From: Lanius collurio
Taxonomy: Eukaryota; Chordata; Aves; Passeriformes; Laniidae
Reading direction: 5' to 3'
Assembly: GCA_020086605.1 (NCBI GenBank)
Contig: JACBWW010000041.1
Span: 2,046,422 to 2,110,421 of the forward strand
Length of the DNA stretch: 64,000 bases
Shown here: positions 1-12,100 of the stretch, in pieces
Layout of the letters: each line of letters begins with the position of its first letter
Position numbering within the stretch: position 1 is the first letter of the stretch
Notes under the pieces: model-generated
The model's input: the letters and a program-made list of their open reading frames with translations, nothing else
Told to the model about the DNA's origin: nothing
Database searches by the model: none
Position numbers and translations under genes: made by a program

Positions 1-2165
1 CTGAGGTCGTGTGCTGACTGTGGGGGTGGGTGTGGAGCTGGTTGGAAGTGCAGCCCCTGCTCTGCCTCCAGCAAACAGCTGGATTTTGATCAGCTGGATA
101 AGAGAGTGCATAGAAAGGGACCTTAGGGGGACCTGGAGTCTTCTCTCCCTCACTGGAATGGTTGTTGGGACAATCTGAGCACCACAATGGATGGAGTGCC
201 AGGCAGGTTCCAATAAACTTCCAGACACTTGGTGAAATGCAAAGCCTGATCCTTAATATTCAAAGTATTGGTGCTTGTAGGGAACAACAACCTCTTCACA
301 GCTGTTCACTGTCTTGCAGAGGTCTGGAATTGCAACCTGTGCTTCTCACTTGCTACATTAGAGAAGAATTACATTCTGCAAAAGCCTCCTGCAGGAAAAC
401 ACACACTGAGTTACACTGAACTGCTATTTTCCCAGTCACCTACAACGAAAAAAAAATTGGGACAACATATTTGTTTTACTATTTAGACCAACAGTGGAAG
501 ATAGCAAATATTTTCCCCTCATGTTCAGAAAAACATCATCCTTTTGTGTAACTTCAATTTTCAGGTGTTGAATGTATGTACTGCCAAGACTTTCAGTGGC
601 AAAGAAGCAGTCAAATAGAAATTATAGTCTGCTGGTTTAAAACATGTGCTTTTATATATAAAAAAAGAAATGTATTTGTTTCAATTGTATTATAAAGCAC
701 ATATTTTTTCTGTTTAAGGCTTGAAGCTGAATGGAAATCAGGTCAGTCATGGCTTGGCCAGAAGTTACCTGTAACTTCCCCCTGATGTAAAATGTTTTTC
801 CTCTAGGCAGCATTCAGAATATTGTAGGCCTATCATTAATGGCAAAGAGTTGTGTTTATTGCTCAGGATGAAGAATCCACTGCAGATAAAGGCACACAAT
901 TCTATTAATTCTAATACCCTTGAATGAGGACCAGAAATTGTGTTAACCTTAGGGGTCATTTTGACAATTTCCAAGAATTCTTAATTAGAGCTTTGGAATA
1001 TCCTATAAAATACCTCCTTCTTCTCACTATTCTTTTATTGTCAAGAAATAAAGGTGGCAGATCTCAAGAAACCTGGAAGGTTTTTTTCACAGGTATTTAA
1101 AATGAATTTTTAATCACAAAAAACCCAAACCTGTAACATTCTTCTGTTATCTCAAAAGCAATCAAAAGGAATAAATAATGGAGTAACTTCAGAGTATGTA
1201 TTACTCACTAGGAGATACTGTACCAGACAGTCCATGGCACCTAAAATAATTATCAAGCTTTTATTATATTATTACTTCCACGTGCCCTGGTGAAGAAATC
1301 ACATGATTTAAGAAAAAACTCTGGAGTAAGACAGAAAATGTTGGATAATAATAGGTTGAAGTCATGTTCCATTTCAGTCAAAGACAGAAGTTCCTGGTGA
1401 TTTCAGTAGTCTTGGTGGAGCTTAAGAAATATTTTGCCAGAGTCACTCTGCCTGGTTTAATTTTAGTCCAACTGTGGTATCAGAAATCAGAGCAAGGACC
1501 TGGTAAGTTCTTGTTCTGACACTCCCAACTCCATTCCCAACAGCAGATGCTTGCCTGGGCACAGTGGGTCACTTTTAGGAGTCTTTTCTAAGAAAATGCT
1601 CCTTTTTCCTTTGTTGTGGCCTTTCCCAGAAGGACACAGTCCTGAGCTGCAGCTTCAGAGCACTTCAGCAGGGAGGTTCTGGGGTCAAGGACTGCTCCCC
1701 TTCTGCCTCAGTAACCCAGATGCAGAGACCAGAGATTTTTGTTAAATACAACACAGGGAGCAGCTAGACATGGATATAAATTCATTTAAACTCAAGGTAG
1801 CTCCTGCTGTTTCTAGGTGAAAACAGCTCTTTCTCTACAGCAGCCCTTAGGAGCTCACCAAAAACAGGAAAAAAACCTCAAAAAACAACCCAGAGGAGGG
1901 GAAAAGTCACCACATCAAGTTCTAAATAGCTGTAGACTAACATCTAGATTTTTGAGGGTGTGTGGAAAATTGGGTTTCTCTTACCAAAGCTTTTTACTTA
2001 CCACAAGATGTCACTGTTTTTTATTTCTTTCCTTTCAGCTGGCACTGCCCACAGTCCTCTTGAGTTCCACAATGCTCTCTAGAGGGAAAACGATCAGATC
2101 TCAACAACATGAGTATTTTGTGTACCTGTTTATTTTGACCTTCTGCTCTCTTTATGTTAGATTTG

Positions 2166-2229
2166 AAAAAAAAACAAAAAAACAAAAAAAACAAAAAAAA
2201 ACCCAACAAAACAAAACAACAACAACACC
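2166..2229 (+). repeat. A-rich low-complexity tract
   Basis: A-runs interrupted by single C residues, then CAAAA and CAA units. Confidence 0.95.
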
Positions 2230-3232
2230 AAAATCTGTTTTGTGGCTTTTGGTGTTTATTTATTGCAGTTATTCTTTTCTTTTCAGACTGTGAAGTGTTT
2301 CACAGCCCACCACTTCGCTTTTGAATTTTTGTTCTCAAGACAACTCAGGTTTACTTTAGATCCACTAAATAAGAAAAAATGTTTTAGATGTGAGACTAAT
2401 GCAGATATTCTGCTAAATTTGGGGGTCTCTGTCAAGATTTGAAGGGTCAGGGTTTGAGTTTTAAATTCCTAATGAAATCAAGCACACAAGTTTCTAGACA
2501 GCATTTAACACACTTCTACTTGATTAATGCTTTTTTTTTTGAGTTGCAGGCTATGGTCTTATTGCATAAAATTATAAATATGTTACTGTTGAGCAGATAA
2601 ATGCTCCCATAACAGACTTGTACTGCCTGCAAAGACAAGGGGAATTACTGATATCCATATTATGTAAAAAAAAAAAAAAAAAGAAAAAGGACATTTCCAT
2701 TAGCTGAAATAGGAGATGGTGACAACTGATTTTATCTTAAGATGCATTAAAAATGTTTCCTTGCTTATTCTGTTTATCTGGATTCACCGAGATGTTGTCA
2801 TGCACAGCGTGCTCTCAAGTAAGAGTGAGATTTGTGCAGAATTCTGATCTTAAGAAAGTTTCTCACAGTGGGGGCTGTTTGAGTGAAAAAGTTGGCTTTG
2901 TGCCTCTTTTTCAGAACCCCCAGCAAGCACCCAGAGTTTCTCTCTCCCTTGTGAAAGAACATCTGCTGTGAGCAGTGTGAAGCATCTCCCGGGCCTGAGC
3001 CACCTCTAGTGACTCTTTTAATCACCCAGGTCCCTGTGCCCAGGGAGTGGGACATGCAGGGCTCTCCTTTCCACATAATGGATAGGCTGCACTAACCTTG
3101 CATCTGCTCCTGTGTTAGCCTGTCACTCACAATCAGGGGTTACTTGATGCCTAAAATAATTCCTCCCCTGACAACTAATTCATCTGGGAAGAAAAAAGAC
3201 TCCATCCAGATGGTGGGAATCTCACAGGCTCC

Positions 3233-3257
3233 TTTTATTTATTTATTTATTTATTTT
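3233..3257 (+). repeat. (TTTA)n microsatellite
   Basis: About six tandem tetranucleotide units. Confidence 0.95.
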
Positions 3258-4982
3258 AAATGGCAAAGACTCTCTATTTTTTAATAGGCACTCTCTAAGT
3301 TATATAATATTCTTGGAGCTATCCCATGCTATTATCAGCCTTTAAATATGCATTTGGCATTCAGAAAATAAGGCCTTCCCTGACCTGGGAGACTCCATCT
3401 CTAAAAATGGGAGCTGCAAAAATCCTTTACAGAAATGAGCCCTAATACCAGTACTATATTTTTCTCAAGAGGTGAAAGTTAAGAATGGAGAGGGTGATGG
3501 GGAAAGGAATGGGATGAACATTTTTAACTCTGTCCAGCACTGATTTGCAGAGGTTGTTGGCAAGTGTCACCATCCGTGGACTTCCTTATGGCCCAGACAC
3601 CAGGAATAAGTGATTTTAGCCCAGTATTTAGGAGATGTTCCAGTGATAAAATGCAGAATGATTTGTGAGTTGTAACTGAGGGAATAAGGGCTGTGAAATC
3701 TGGGAAAGGAGCCTTTCTCTCCTTACCCAAAGAGCCAGGCTGCAGAAATGGGTTTTTAAGAAACAACATGCACTGTCTGTTGAGAAAGCACACACAGCCT
3801 CACCCTGCAAGGCAGGGGACTGCCAGAGTAATTGATTTTCTATTATTTTGTGTTAAAAGTAGAGCAGCATGACAGTTGTAATGCTATTTTTCATGAACCG
3901 AGGTTTCTTTTCTGGCACTGGTCAGGTCCTCATAAGAAAGGCAGCTCTCCTAGCTTTTGAAAAGTGAATTTCTTCATAAGGTGTTTGGAGAGAAGGGCTT
4001 GGAAGAAGGTTCAGGGAAGGTCAAAATGCAAACATGGAGGTTATCTACCAAGCAGTTTTTCGAGACAAGATTTTATCTGGACAATATCTGCTGCCTTCTG
4101 TGAGAAGGAGCAGAGTGCCACCAGTGGTGACAGAATATTCATCTGTGGTAGTGGGACCATGAAACACTCTGCTTTTGCCAGCGAGCTCAGGGGGAGATAA
4201 CACTGTGTGGGGCTTTTATTTGTGGCCATCCTCTCAGCACAGTGCCACATTCTGCTGTGACAAAAGTTAAAACTGGGTTTCTAAAACAGCATCCCAGAGC
4301 CACGGGAAGGCTCTCTGCCCAGGCCTCCCCCTTGTGCTGTGGGAATAAATCTCCCCAGGACCATGGCACATCCTGTCCCCTGGGCCTGATGGCCATCCCA
4401 ACAAAAATTCCCTGGATGTTGGAGCTCGTGTGGCTCTTTGCTTGCTGTGATGTCCAGCGTGGGCACCTCTGAGCAGGTGCTGTCCTGCAGCAGCCCCAGA
4501 CCTCACTCCGTGTCTTTGTATTCCCACCAGGTGATCCCTCAAAACTGCCTTAGGAGCAACTGGGCACAGCCATAAACTACTGAAAATCAACTGTCTCACT
4601 GTAAAATCACTTCCTTAGGCCCAGGATGCCACCTCAACCCTTCCTGGAGCCGAGCTCTGAGCTGCTCTCGGGGATCAGGGCTCCCTGTGTGCTGCCCATC
4701 CCAGGTGGTAACAGCTACTGCTTCCCATTTAATGTAAAATCCCACTGGTTTGGGTGTCTCTGGCTGCAGGGGGGCTCTCAGAGGAGAGGCTGGGGCTGCC
4801 CTGAGTAGGATACATGTGGGTCCAGCCACCTGGGCACACCATCTCACCACCAAACACAGCCGAGCCCCGCATCGGGGCTGATGCACCTCAGGGAAAGGGG
4901 TTCAAAATGCAAAAATGCTGGGCAGGCAGAGGAGAAGGGGTAAAAGCTGAGGAGCAGCCCTGGAGCACCTAGATCAAGGAAG

Positions 4983-5000
4983 AAGGAGGAGGAGGAGGAG
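4983..5000 (+). repeat. (GGA)n short microsatellite
   Basis: About five to six GGA/AGG units. Confidence 0.9.
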
Positions 5001-5325
5001 TGCTCCAGGCACTGGATGGAGCAGGGATTCCCTTCAGAGAGACCCCAGTGTGGTGGGCACACACGAGAGGATGGAGAGGCTGAGGAGCCAGAGTGGAGCC
5101 GAGCCCAGGGAAGGGTGAGTGATTTCCCTGTCCTTATCTCAACCCACGAGCTATTCCATCCCTTCTTCTCCCCTCTCCCCGGGTCCCTGAGGAGGGCAGG
5201 GGCTGGGTGAGCAGCTGGGCAGTGCCCAGGGTCAGCCCACCACGTGTCTGCAGAGCACAGCCTCTCACCATGAAGAACTTCCCTGGAAAAGAAGGTAATA
5301 AAGTGGGCAAAAGGGAAAGATGTTT

Positions 5326-5400
5326 CATTTTAGAGGTAATTCAGAAGCTGAGGCAGAGAAACTGCTTGTACTGTAGAGTCACACAGCTCAGTGACCGGGT
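5326..5400 (+). mobile_element. MIR-like SINE remnant
   Basis: CATTTTAGAGGTAATTCAGA, then AAGCTGAGGCAGAGAAACTG, then GTCACACAGCTCAGTGACC follow the order of the MIR core and 3' part (CATTTTACAGATGAGGAAACTG, GGTCACACAGCTAGT). MIR-type CORE-SINEs are ancient and survive as rare, decayed copies in birds. It falls in a 151-codon open frame (5207-5662) that otherwise looks random. Confidence 0.5.
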
Positions 5401-5910
5401 GTTCCAGGCACTCAGGTCCTCAACCACCTTCCCTCCCACCCCAGGACCAAGGAAAAGTGCTCTTCTCCTGTATTTTTGCCAGTTAACTGGCACTTTATAT
5501 TCCAAAGTGGCTCAGGGTACATGCATTGAATTTGGCCTGAAAACAGGCTGTGCTATTTCCATCTGTCAGTCACAGATTAGAGAAAGATTTCACGGATTCT
5601 TTACAAACAGCCCTAAAGCTTCACCTAAGCTATTTATATCTAAACTAAGAAACTCTTCATGACTGATGGCTGGGCTCCTCTGCCAAATTCTGTCTGTGAC
5701 TGACAACCCAAATTCAGGGAGACCTGTGCCCCACTGAAGGGATCAAGAGCAACACTGAATTCCCACTCCTCAATAGCCTGAAATGTTTTGTAGTGACTCG
5801 TGACCTGTGGGAATGAATATTCATTTTGCAAGAAGATTACTGAGTCTGTGTCAAACATTAATTTACTCATTTTTACCACTTGCTTTTCTGCTTAAAACAT
5901 TCTTTTTAGG

Positions 5911-5956
5911 TTTTTTTTTTTTGGTTTTTTGGGGGTTTTTTTTGTTTTTTTTTTTT
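5911..5956 (+). repeat. T-rich low-complexity tract
   Basis: T-runs interrupted by GG, GGGGG and G. Confidence 0.95.
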
Positions 5957-6440
5957 GGCCAACAAGCACAGGACTAGCAAGTAATATTTATTTATGATTT
6001 CCAGATAGCTGTCTATTGTTAATCAAGAGGAAAGATTTTAAAAGGAAGCAATGGAACAGTGAGAGGGTGATTTCTTTATTAAGAGAGAATTGTGGGGTTG
6101 ACCACCTGCAATAATGAGCATTTTAATATTGGAAAATAAAGATTATTTGAATTAATTGCCCCTCTGTGTTGATACTGTTACCCCCCAAGGTTCTCAGAAA
6201 ATTAATTTAAGTGAAGCACTTGAACACAAGAACCTCTGAAATATTTATCCATGAGCAGAGCTGGGAGTAGGATCAGCACACACATTTCTAGCACAGCTGG
6301 TTTTATTTTATTAGTTGGAAAGCATCACTTCCCAAGTTAAAAACAAATATTTCAGGATAAATGAGTTGGACAAATCCATTTATAAAACTGGTACCTTCAC
6401 TTTTGAAATGCTCTTCAGTCCAAGTGGATTTTCTACAAAC

Positions 6441-6480
6441 CAAATGAGGAAACTGAAATCAGGAGCAGAGGAAAGTAAAT
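6441..6480 (+). mobile_element. Possible short MIR-like trace
   Basis: AAATGAGGAAACTGAAATCA followed by GGAGCAGAGGAAAGTAAAT resembles the GATGAGGAAACTGAGGCACA portion of MIR. It is short enough that chance is a real possibility. Confidence 0.25.
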
Positions 6481-9088
6481 TTCCTTCCATCCTTCCCAAC
6501 TTCCTTTCACCATTTTGGGGGTTTGTTTAGAAGGCAGAGTTGAGGATGCTGTAAAGATGTGTTGAGTTTTTCCCAAAATTTTGCTCTTTCATGTAAGCAC
6601 TTTCCTCTTCTTTCTCACACTTATTAATTTTCCAGCAAGGCAAAACTGAGGAAAATAAAAGGAGAAAAAAAAGATAAATATTTGGGAATTTTTTTTTGTA
6701 TTTGCAAGACCTAGTGGGTTTTGGTATATGGAATTATATAAGAAATAGGTATTTATTCCTCAACAGATCCCATTTCATGTGGATATTCCATCCTGGCCTA
6801 ACCACTGCGGCAAAATGGGTAATTTTGTTCCCCACTACTGTACTTGAATGATTATCATTGGTAATTTAATATATTTTTATCATCCCATTTCCTCTGAGTT
6901 CCAGGCATGAGTGACTGCACTGGTGTGAGTGTGAACAGAGATGGGAGAACTCAAACCTGACCTCTTTGTGTGCCCCAAAAAGCAAGGGGAACCCTCAGAG
7001 ACCTCATAGAAAAAGTGTCTGGTCAACATTTTGGAATCTCTAAAAGTGAACCAATAACTTAATGCTCAAAGGTTTTTTAAGAGCTGACAGTGGGTGAATT
7101 TCCTACACCTTGATCCTCAGGAAGTTCTAAACCACATCACAAAATAATCTTGAGCTGTTCCAGCTTACCAAGGGGAAGGATATAAAATTCTTGGGCTTGT
7201 CCTGGGCTTTGACAAAAATAATAATATAAATGGGCCCTGATGTTTTTGAGTCTCCATAGTCAGGCCCTCCAATCAGTGACCAGCAGTGTGATATTTTGTC
7301 AGCTTCTCTGGCAACAGTGAATTAATGCTGCTGAACTTTCTAGCAAAAGCCAAAACCTTGACCTGGGTGCTGGGTGAGCTTCTTTAAACAGAGTTTGTTG
7401 CACTATTAAACTTTTTCTTCTGTGTGTATCTGATTAGTCTGGTACAGCACTACTTGACTCTCACTGCAGAAGCTCCTCAGGGTCTGGGAAGGCAGGCAAG
7501 TTTGTCTTCCCCTCCCAGCCATTAATAAAGAGAGAGTGTTAGAGATGGTACTTAGTGCAGTGATCAAAACCCCATCAATTAAGTTTAATAGATAGAGATA
7601 AAATGCTTCTTTATCTAAGAAGTCTGTCAACACCCTATCTTGGTAAAACCATGTCTTTTCCTTACTTGTGTATAGAGTAGAAGTATTTTGGTAAAATATT
7701 GTGTGTTTTATTTCGTTTCAAATTCTCATCTAAATGCAGCTTGATAGATCTGAGTAATGCATGACTAATACACGCTAGGCAATGCAAACTCTGAAATAAA
7801 TGTGATCAGACACAGGGAATCTTTCTGGCAAGCAAAAAGGAGAAGGAGGCTTTAGTGAAGGAACAGCCTCTTTGAATGGGAAAATGGTGAAGAACAAGCA
7901 CCAAAAAAGATCAGAACGTTTCGTGTAACTCATGTATGTAATCAGGCAGCTTGCTGATTGATTTTAAACCAGATTAAAATCGACTGTTATTATCAGTTCC
8001 TCTCTGTGCCTTGCTTGAGTGTGAGCTACCAATTAGGACACCCTGTCCAAGAGAGAGAGCAGGGTGTGTGTAAATAAACTGTGTTCTTGCTTCTGTGAGG
8101 CATTTGAAGAATTCCAACATTTCTTTTATATGACAAAGTGATGTTTGATTACAATGTCTGTTTCCAAGAGTGCTCAACTTTTACACTGCTGTAAACCAAG
8201 GGTTTTCACCCTTTTCTGGAAACATCTTGGAAAGTGTAACTAGAGTGGAGACAAGGAACTGGAGAGGGAAAGGTAAGCTCAGTGCCTCAGATTCCTTCAC
8301 ATGAGCTTTCCAGGCTGGATTGAAATCGTTGTTATGGCTTGATTTAATTTTTGTGTTGGCAGCAGCCCTTGGAGGGAGCCTTTGTGTTGGGATACCAGTA
8401 TGGAACTGCCCCTCCAAGCCATTTGTCTCATCAAAGACCTTCTGTTTACAGCCAGCTCATGGCACCTCGTGCCTACAAGGTCTGCACCTCTCACATTTGC
8501 TGGATGTCAATGAACTGTGAAATAATTAGCTGGGAATGGGGCCGTTTAACCTGGATCAGTTTATGGCATGGTGTTTCCCCAGTGCTGGCTCCAGCACCCA
8601 TGGCAGCACCCTGCAGCCAGTCCCATTCACACCACCCTAACATGGAGCTGATCATACATTAGTTAGCAGTTATTCACACGTTGCCCTGTGGAATAATTTC
8701 ACAAAGAGCTGTATAACCCAGGAGATGAAAAGGAGTTGGGTTTCACTGCTGGTTTAATATGTGCAGCTGTTTCACCCTGACACCCCCTTGCTAAATGTTC
8801 AGGAAACCCCATGCCCTAACACATCATTAAAAAAAACAACAGAAAAAGAATTCCCTATCCTCCTGGGCATCTTGGATCAGATAAGGCTCATAGCCTAAAA
8901 TATATCATTTTTAAAGTCCCATAGAGCTGCCACTTAAAAAGAAAGCTTCCATAAAGCACTTCCAAAGGACATGAACTCTGAGGAAATTAAAGGACATTTC
9001 ATTTATGTGCACAGGTACGTATTTGAGTGGGAATCATGTGTTTTAATCATGTCTGAAATGATGATTCAATCATGACTCAATTGCAAAC

Positions 9089-9195
9089 ATGAGCAACCTG
9101 GGCTTGTGGAAGGTGTCCCTGCCCATGGCAGGGGATTGGAATTAAACCATCCCTAAGATCCTTCCCAACTCAAATCATTCTGTGGTTCTGTGATG
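9089..9195 (+). mobile_element. CR1-like LINE 3' end, truncated
   Basis: Starts at GAGCAACCTGG and continues through GGAAGGTGTCCCTGCCCATGG to CATTCTGTGGTTCTGTGATGG. This is the characteristic 3' untranslated end of avian CR1 retrotransposons with the ATTCTGTG-type tail. CR1 copies are commonly 5'-truncated. No reverse transcriptase remains. Confidence 0.85.
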
Positions 9196-12100
9196 GAATG
9201 AGCTGGTGCTGCTATCCAGCCATTAACTCTGACCAAGCCATTTTAATAATAGTAATGAGTCTTAATTACCCTTCTAGATTGGATAAGACTCCACCATAAG
9301 TACTAGGTTGTTCTAAAAGGAGTTATCTTCTGTTTTATCTTAGTTAACTAGCATTGAGACGCCTCAGAGGATTAAAGAAGGTCAATCACAACTTAATGAA
9401 GGAGGATACTCTGATAGAAGATATTTGTAGTGGTCATAAAAGTTTCTCACATGGTGGAAATAAACAAAAAAACCAGCTTGTGAAAGATTTGCAATTTTTA
9501 AAGGGGCATCTAAGATGTAAAATCTCCATGGTTAGTGCAAGGACTGGCTCTGGTACTCACCATTGTTGTTCTATGTCTAATCAAATTTCACTGACAGTGG
9601 CTCTTTATTCATATTTAGAATTTATTCATAGCTGGAGTCAGTGCTGCTGAAGAAGCAATAACCAAATGCCTCAAAGTTTTAGTTCTTGAGTCAATCAAGA
9701 TGCATTTTTGAGATAGCAGAAAGCTCCAGCCTATTTTATTATAGGATCTTCACACTTGTGGCTCACGACTGAATCCTTGCCCTATTCTGCCTAAAAGAGA
9801 TGTTTCCCTAGATCTAGTGCTGCATCTTTAACCCTTCTTAAATAAGTGCCTGTTAAACATAACCCTGCTCAGAATGCTTAATTCAGTACGTGCTGGAGGG
9901 GGAGATGAATGAGACAATCTGCCCTCTCCAGCTTCTGAAGGCAGACCCTTGGCTGGTAGACCTTGGGACTGGCAGAGATCTTACAAAGGATCTGAAAGAG
10001 GCAAGGAAAGTAATCAGAACTTTTTGGGACAAACCCGAGTTGTAAAATGTCATAAAGCAACATTTAAATTAGCCAGTAAACCAAAATAAGTCAAAAAGTA
10101 AAAATCAGTGTTTCAAAAAATAGTAACACATAAATCAGGTGGCTTTGGCTTTTTCCTGGAAGCAAAACTGGTATGGGACAGAGTCTAATTCTTCTCCTGA
10201 TGTGAGCCAGGAGGAATTCTGCTAAAAGCAGAACTGGTGGAGGCCAGGTCAGACTCATCCCTGTTTTCCCAGGGCTCTAGATCAGGTTGACGAGCTGTCA
10301 CCTCTACGTCCTTCCTGCAAGCCAAAGTCAGGCAGTTTGGGAGCCAGGCTGAGGGCTGTAGGGTTATACCAGCTAACATCCCCTTGAATAGCCCAGTGCC
10401 ATGGGTCAGTGCTAAAATGGAAGGCTTAGCAATGGATCAAATTGTATCTGCCAAGTATATTTATCTTTCTGCCTGCTAAGTGTTAAAGAGTCCTGGTGAC
10501 ACTGATAAGGGAACTGTTACTTATATTTGCAAAGCCTAAATACATCAGGTCACGACCCTGCTTGGATAAGTGGGAGCTGAACCCTTATGGCTCCCTAACA
10601 ATGGAAAAAAATTACAGCACTGGTAATTGGGCACCAGCTATGGGGGAAAATGGGAATGGCCAGAAGTACAAAGCAGGATTATGACTTTGTGACTCCTTGG
10701 CATGTTTTAGTGAGGATGTGGACCATGCCACTTCAGTCTGATCTCCACAAAGGGTTTGTCTTTGAACAAGCCGAGACTGACAGCTTTTTTCTGGCTCTGT
10801 GTGGGGTTGAAGTCTGGGACCCGGCACTCATGCCACTGGTGCATGACAAAAAGTGGAGAAGTAGCACTTCAGAGACACAGTGGGCCTTCTGCTGCTTCTT
10901 TTGTTGCCTGGACAGTGCAGAGCTCTCCTGTGTCCCCACACACAAAAAAGGTGCTGGCCACTGCTTTGGTCAAGGATGGAGCTGGCATAACAGCCCTGCA
11001 ATGGTGCAGAACTAATCTGTGCAGGGCCTTTCCTGTGTGATAAGCCCACACCCAAGTAACCTAATCTGCAATGGGAAATCACTCACAACAACAATAACAA
11101 CAAAAAAAAACCCCAAAACCCCCCCAAAAAAACAAGAGTCCAAGGTTTAGTGATGGCCTGAATTTTTTCACAGTCGTTTGAAGGTCTCCATCAGGGTCCC
11201 CTGGTCATTTGATGTGGCAATTAGCAAGAGGACTTTTGTACTCCACAGAGATGAAACAGCCCCCTTCAATAATTATTTTATGCCTTGAACAGAAACAAAA
11301 CAAAACAAAAAAGCCCAGAGAGTAGATAACATCGTTACATCAAACAGCAAATGGGTTGTGCTTGTAACTATTTATTTTCTTTTATTAAAGCAAAGTGTTA
11401 CTTTTCCCATGAGAAAAAACCCTTGAAATTATAAGACAAAATTTCCCCATACTGCCTTTAGTCTNNNNNNNNNNTAAAAAACTCTCTTCAAGGCTTAGTT
11501 ACATGGGAAAGCTGCACTGGCTTGACCTAGGATATGAATTTAATTGATTTAGGGAAATGAGTGAGAACTCTTGTGGGAATGTATCCATTTTAGCATAAAA
11601 CAACAGTGATTAGTTTGTCTTAAATTAGCTTAGTTTTAAATTAAATTAGAAGTGGTATTAATCTACTTACCTAATTATTTAACCAAGCTATAATGATGTT
11701 GATTTAAAAACTGCCTGGAGTTAAACCAGTGCACTTTTGCTGTGGAGACAAGACTTTTGACCTTGTTGCCTGAATTATGCAGCCTTCATCCCTGATTAAA
11801 TCGATCCTGTAGCCACCTCCTAGAGCAGGTGTGAAGAGAAGCCAACAGCTCGTGTTCCCTTGAGTCTCTTAACAATAAGAACCAGTTACTTTTGGTTGGC
11901 CTATGAAAGAGACATCCCAAAAACCTGTTTGCAGCATGCTCCAGGGATGTACATGTCCATGTGTTCCTGTAACTGCCAGGGATGATGTGAAAAACATCAG
12001 AGTTTAGGAGATGACAGAGTGAGTGGGTGGTGAGGAAGGATCACGTCATCCTCCACGGCCTCCTGGGCAGAGGCTGATTCCAGGATGTGAACAGCAGCTG

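Larger units (their letters stand above)
1..9088. other. Intergenic, far upstream of FGF3
   Basis: AT-rich sequence with no supported gene. It contains the low-complexity tracts and MIR-like traces listed separately. Open frames here are up to about 158 codons, are often extended by poly-A or poly-T, and show no recognisable domain. Confidence 0.8.
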
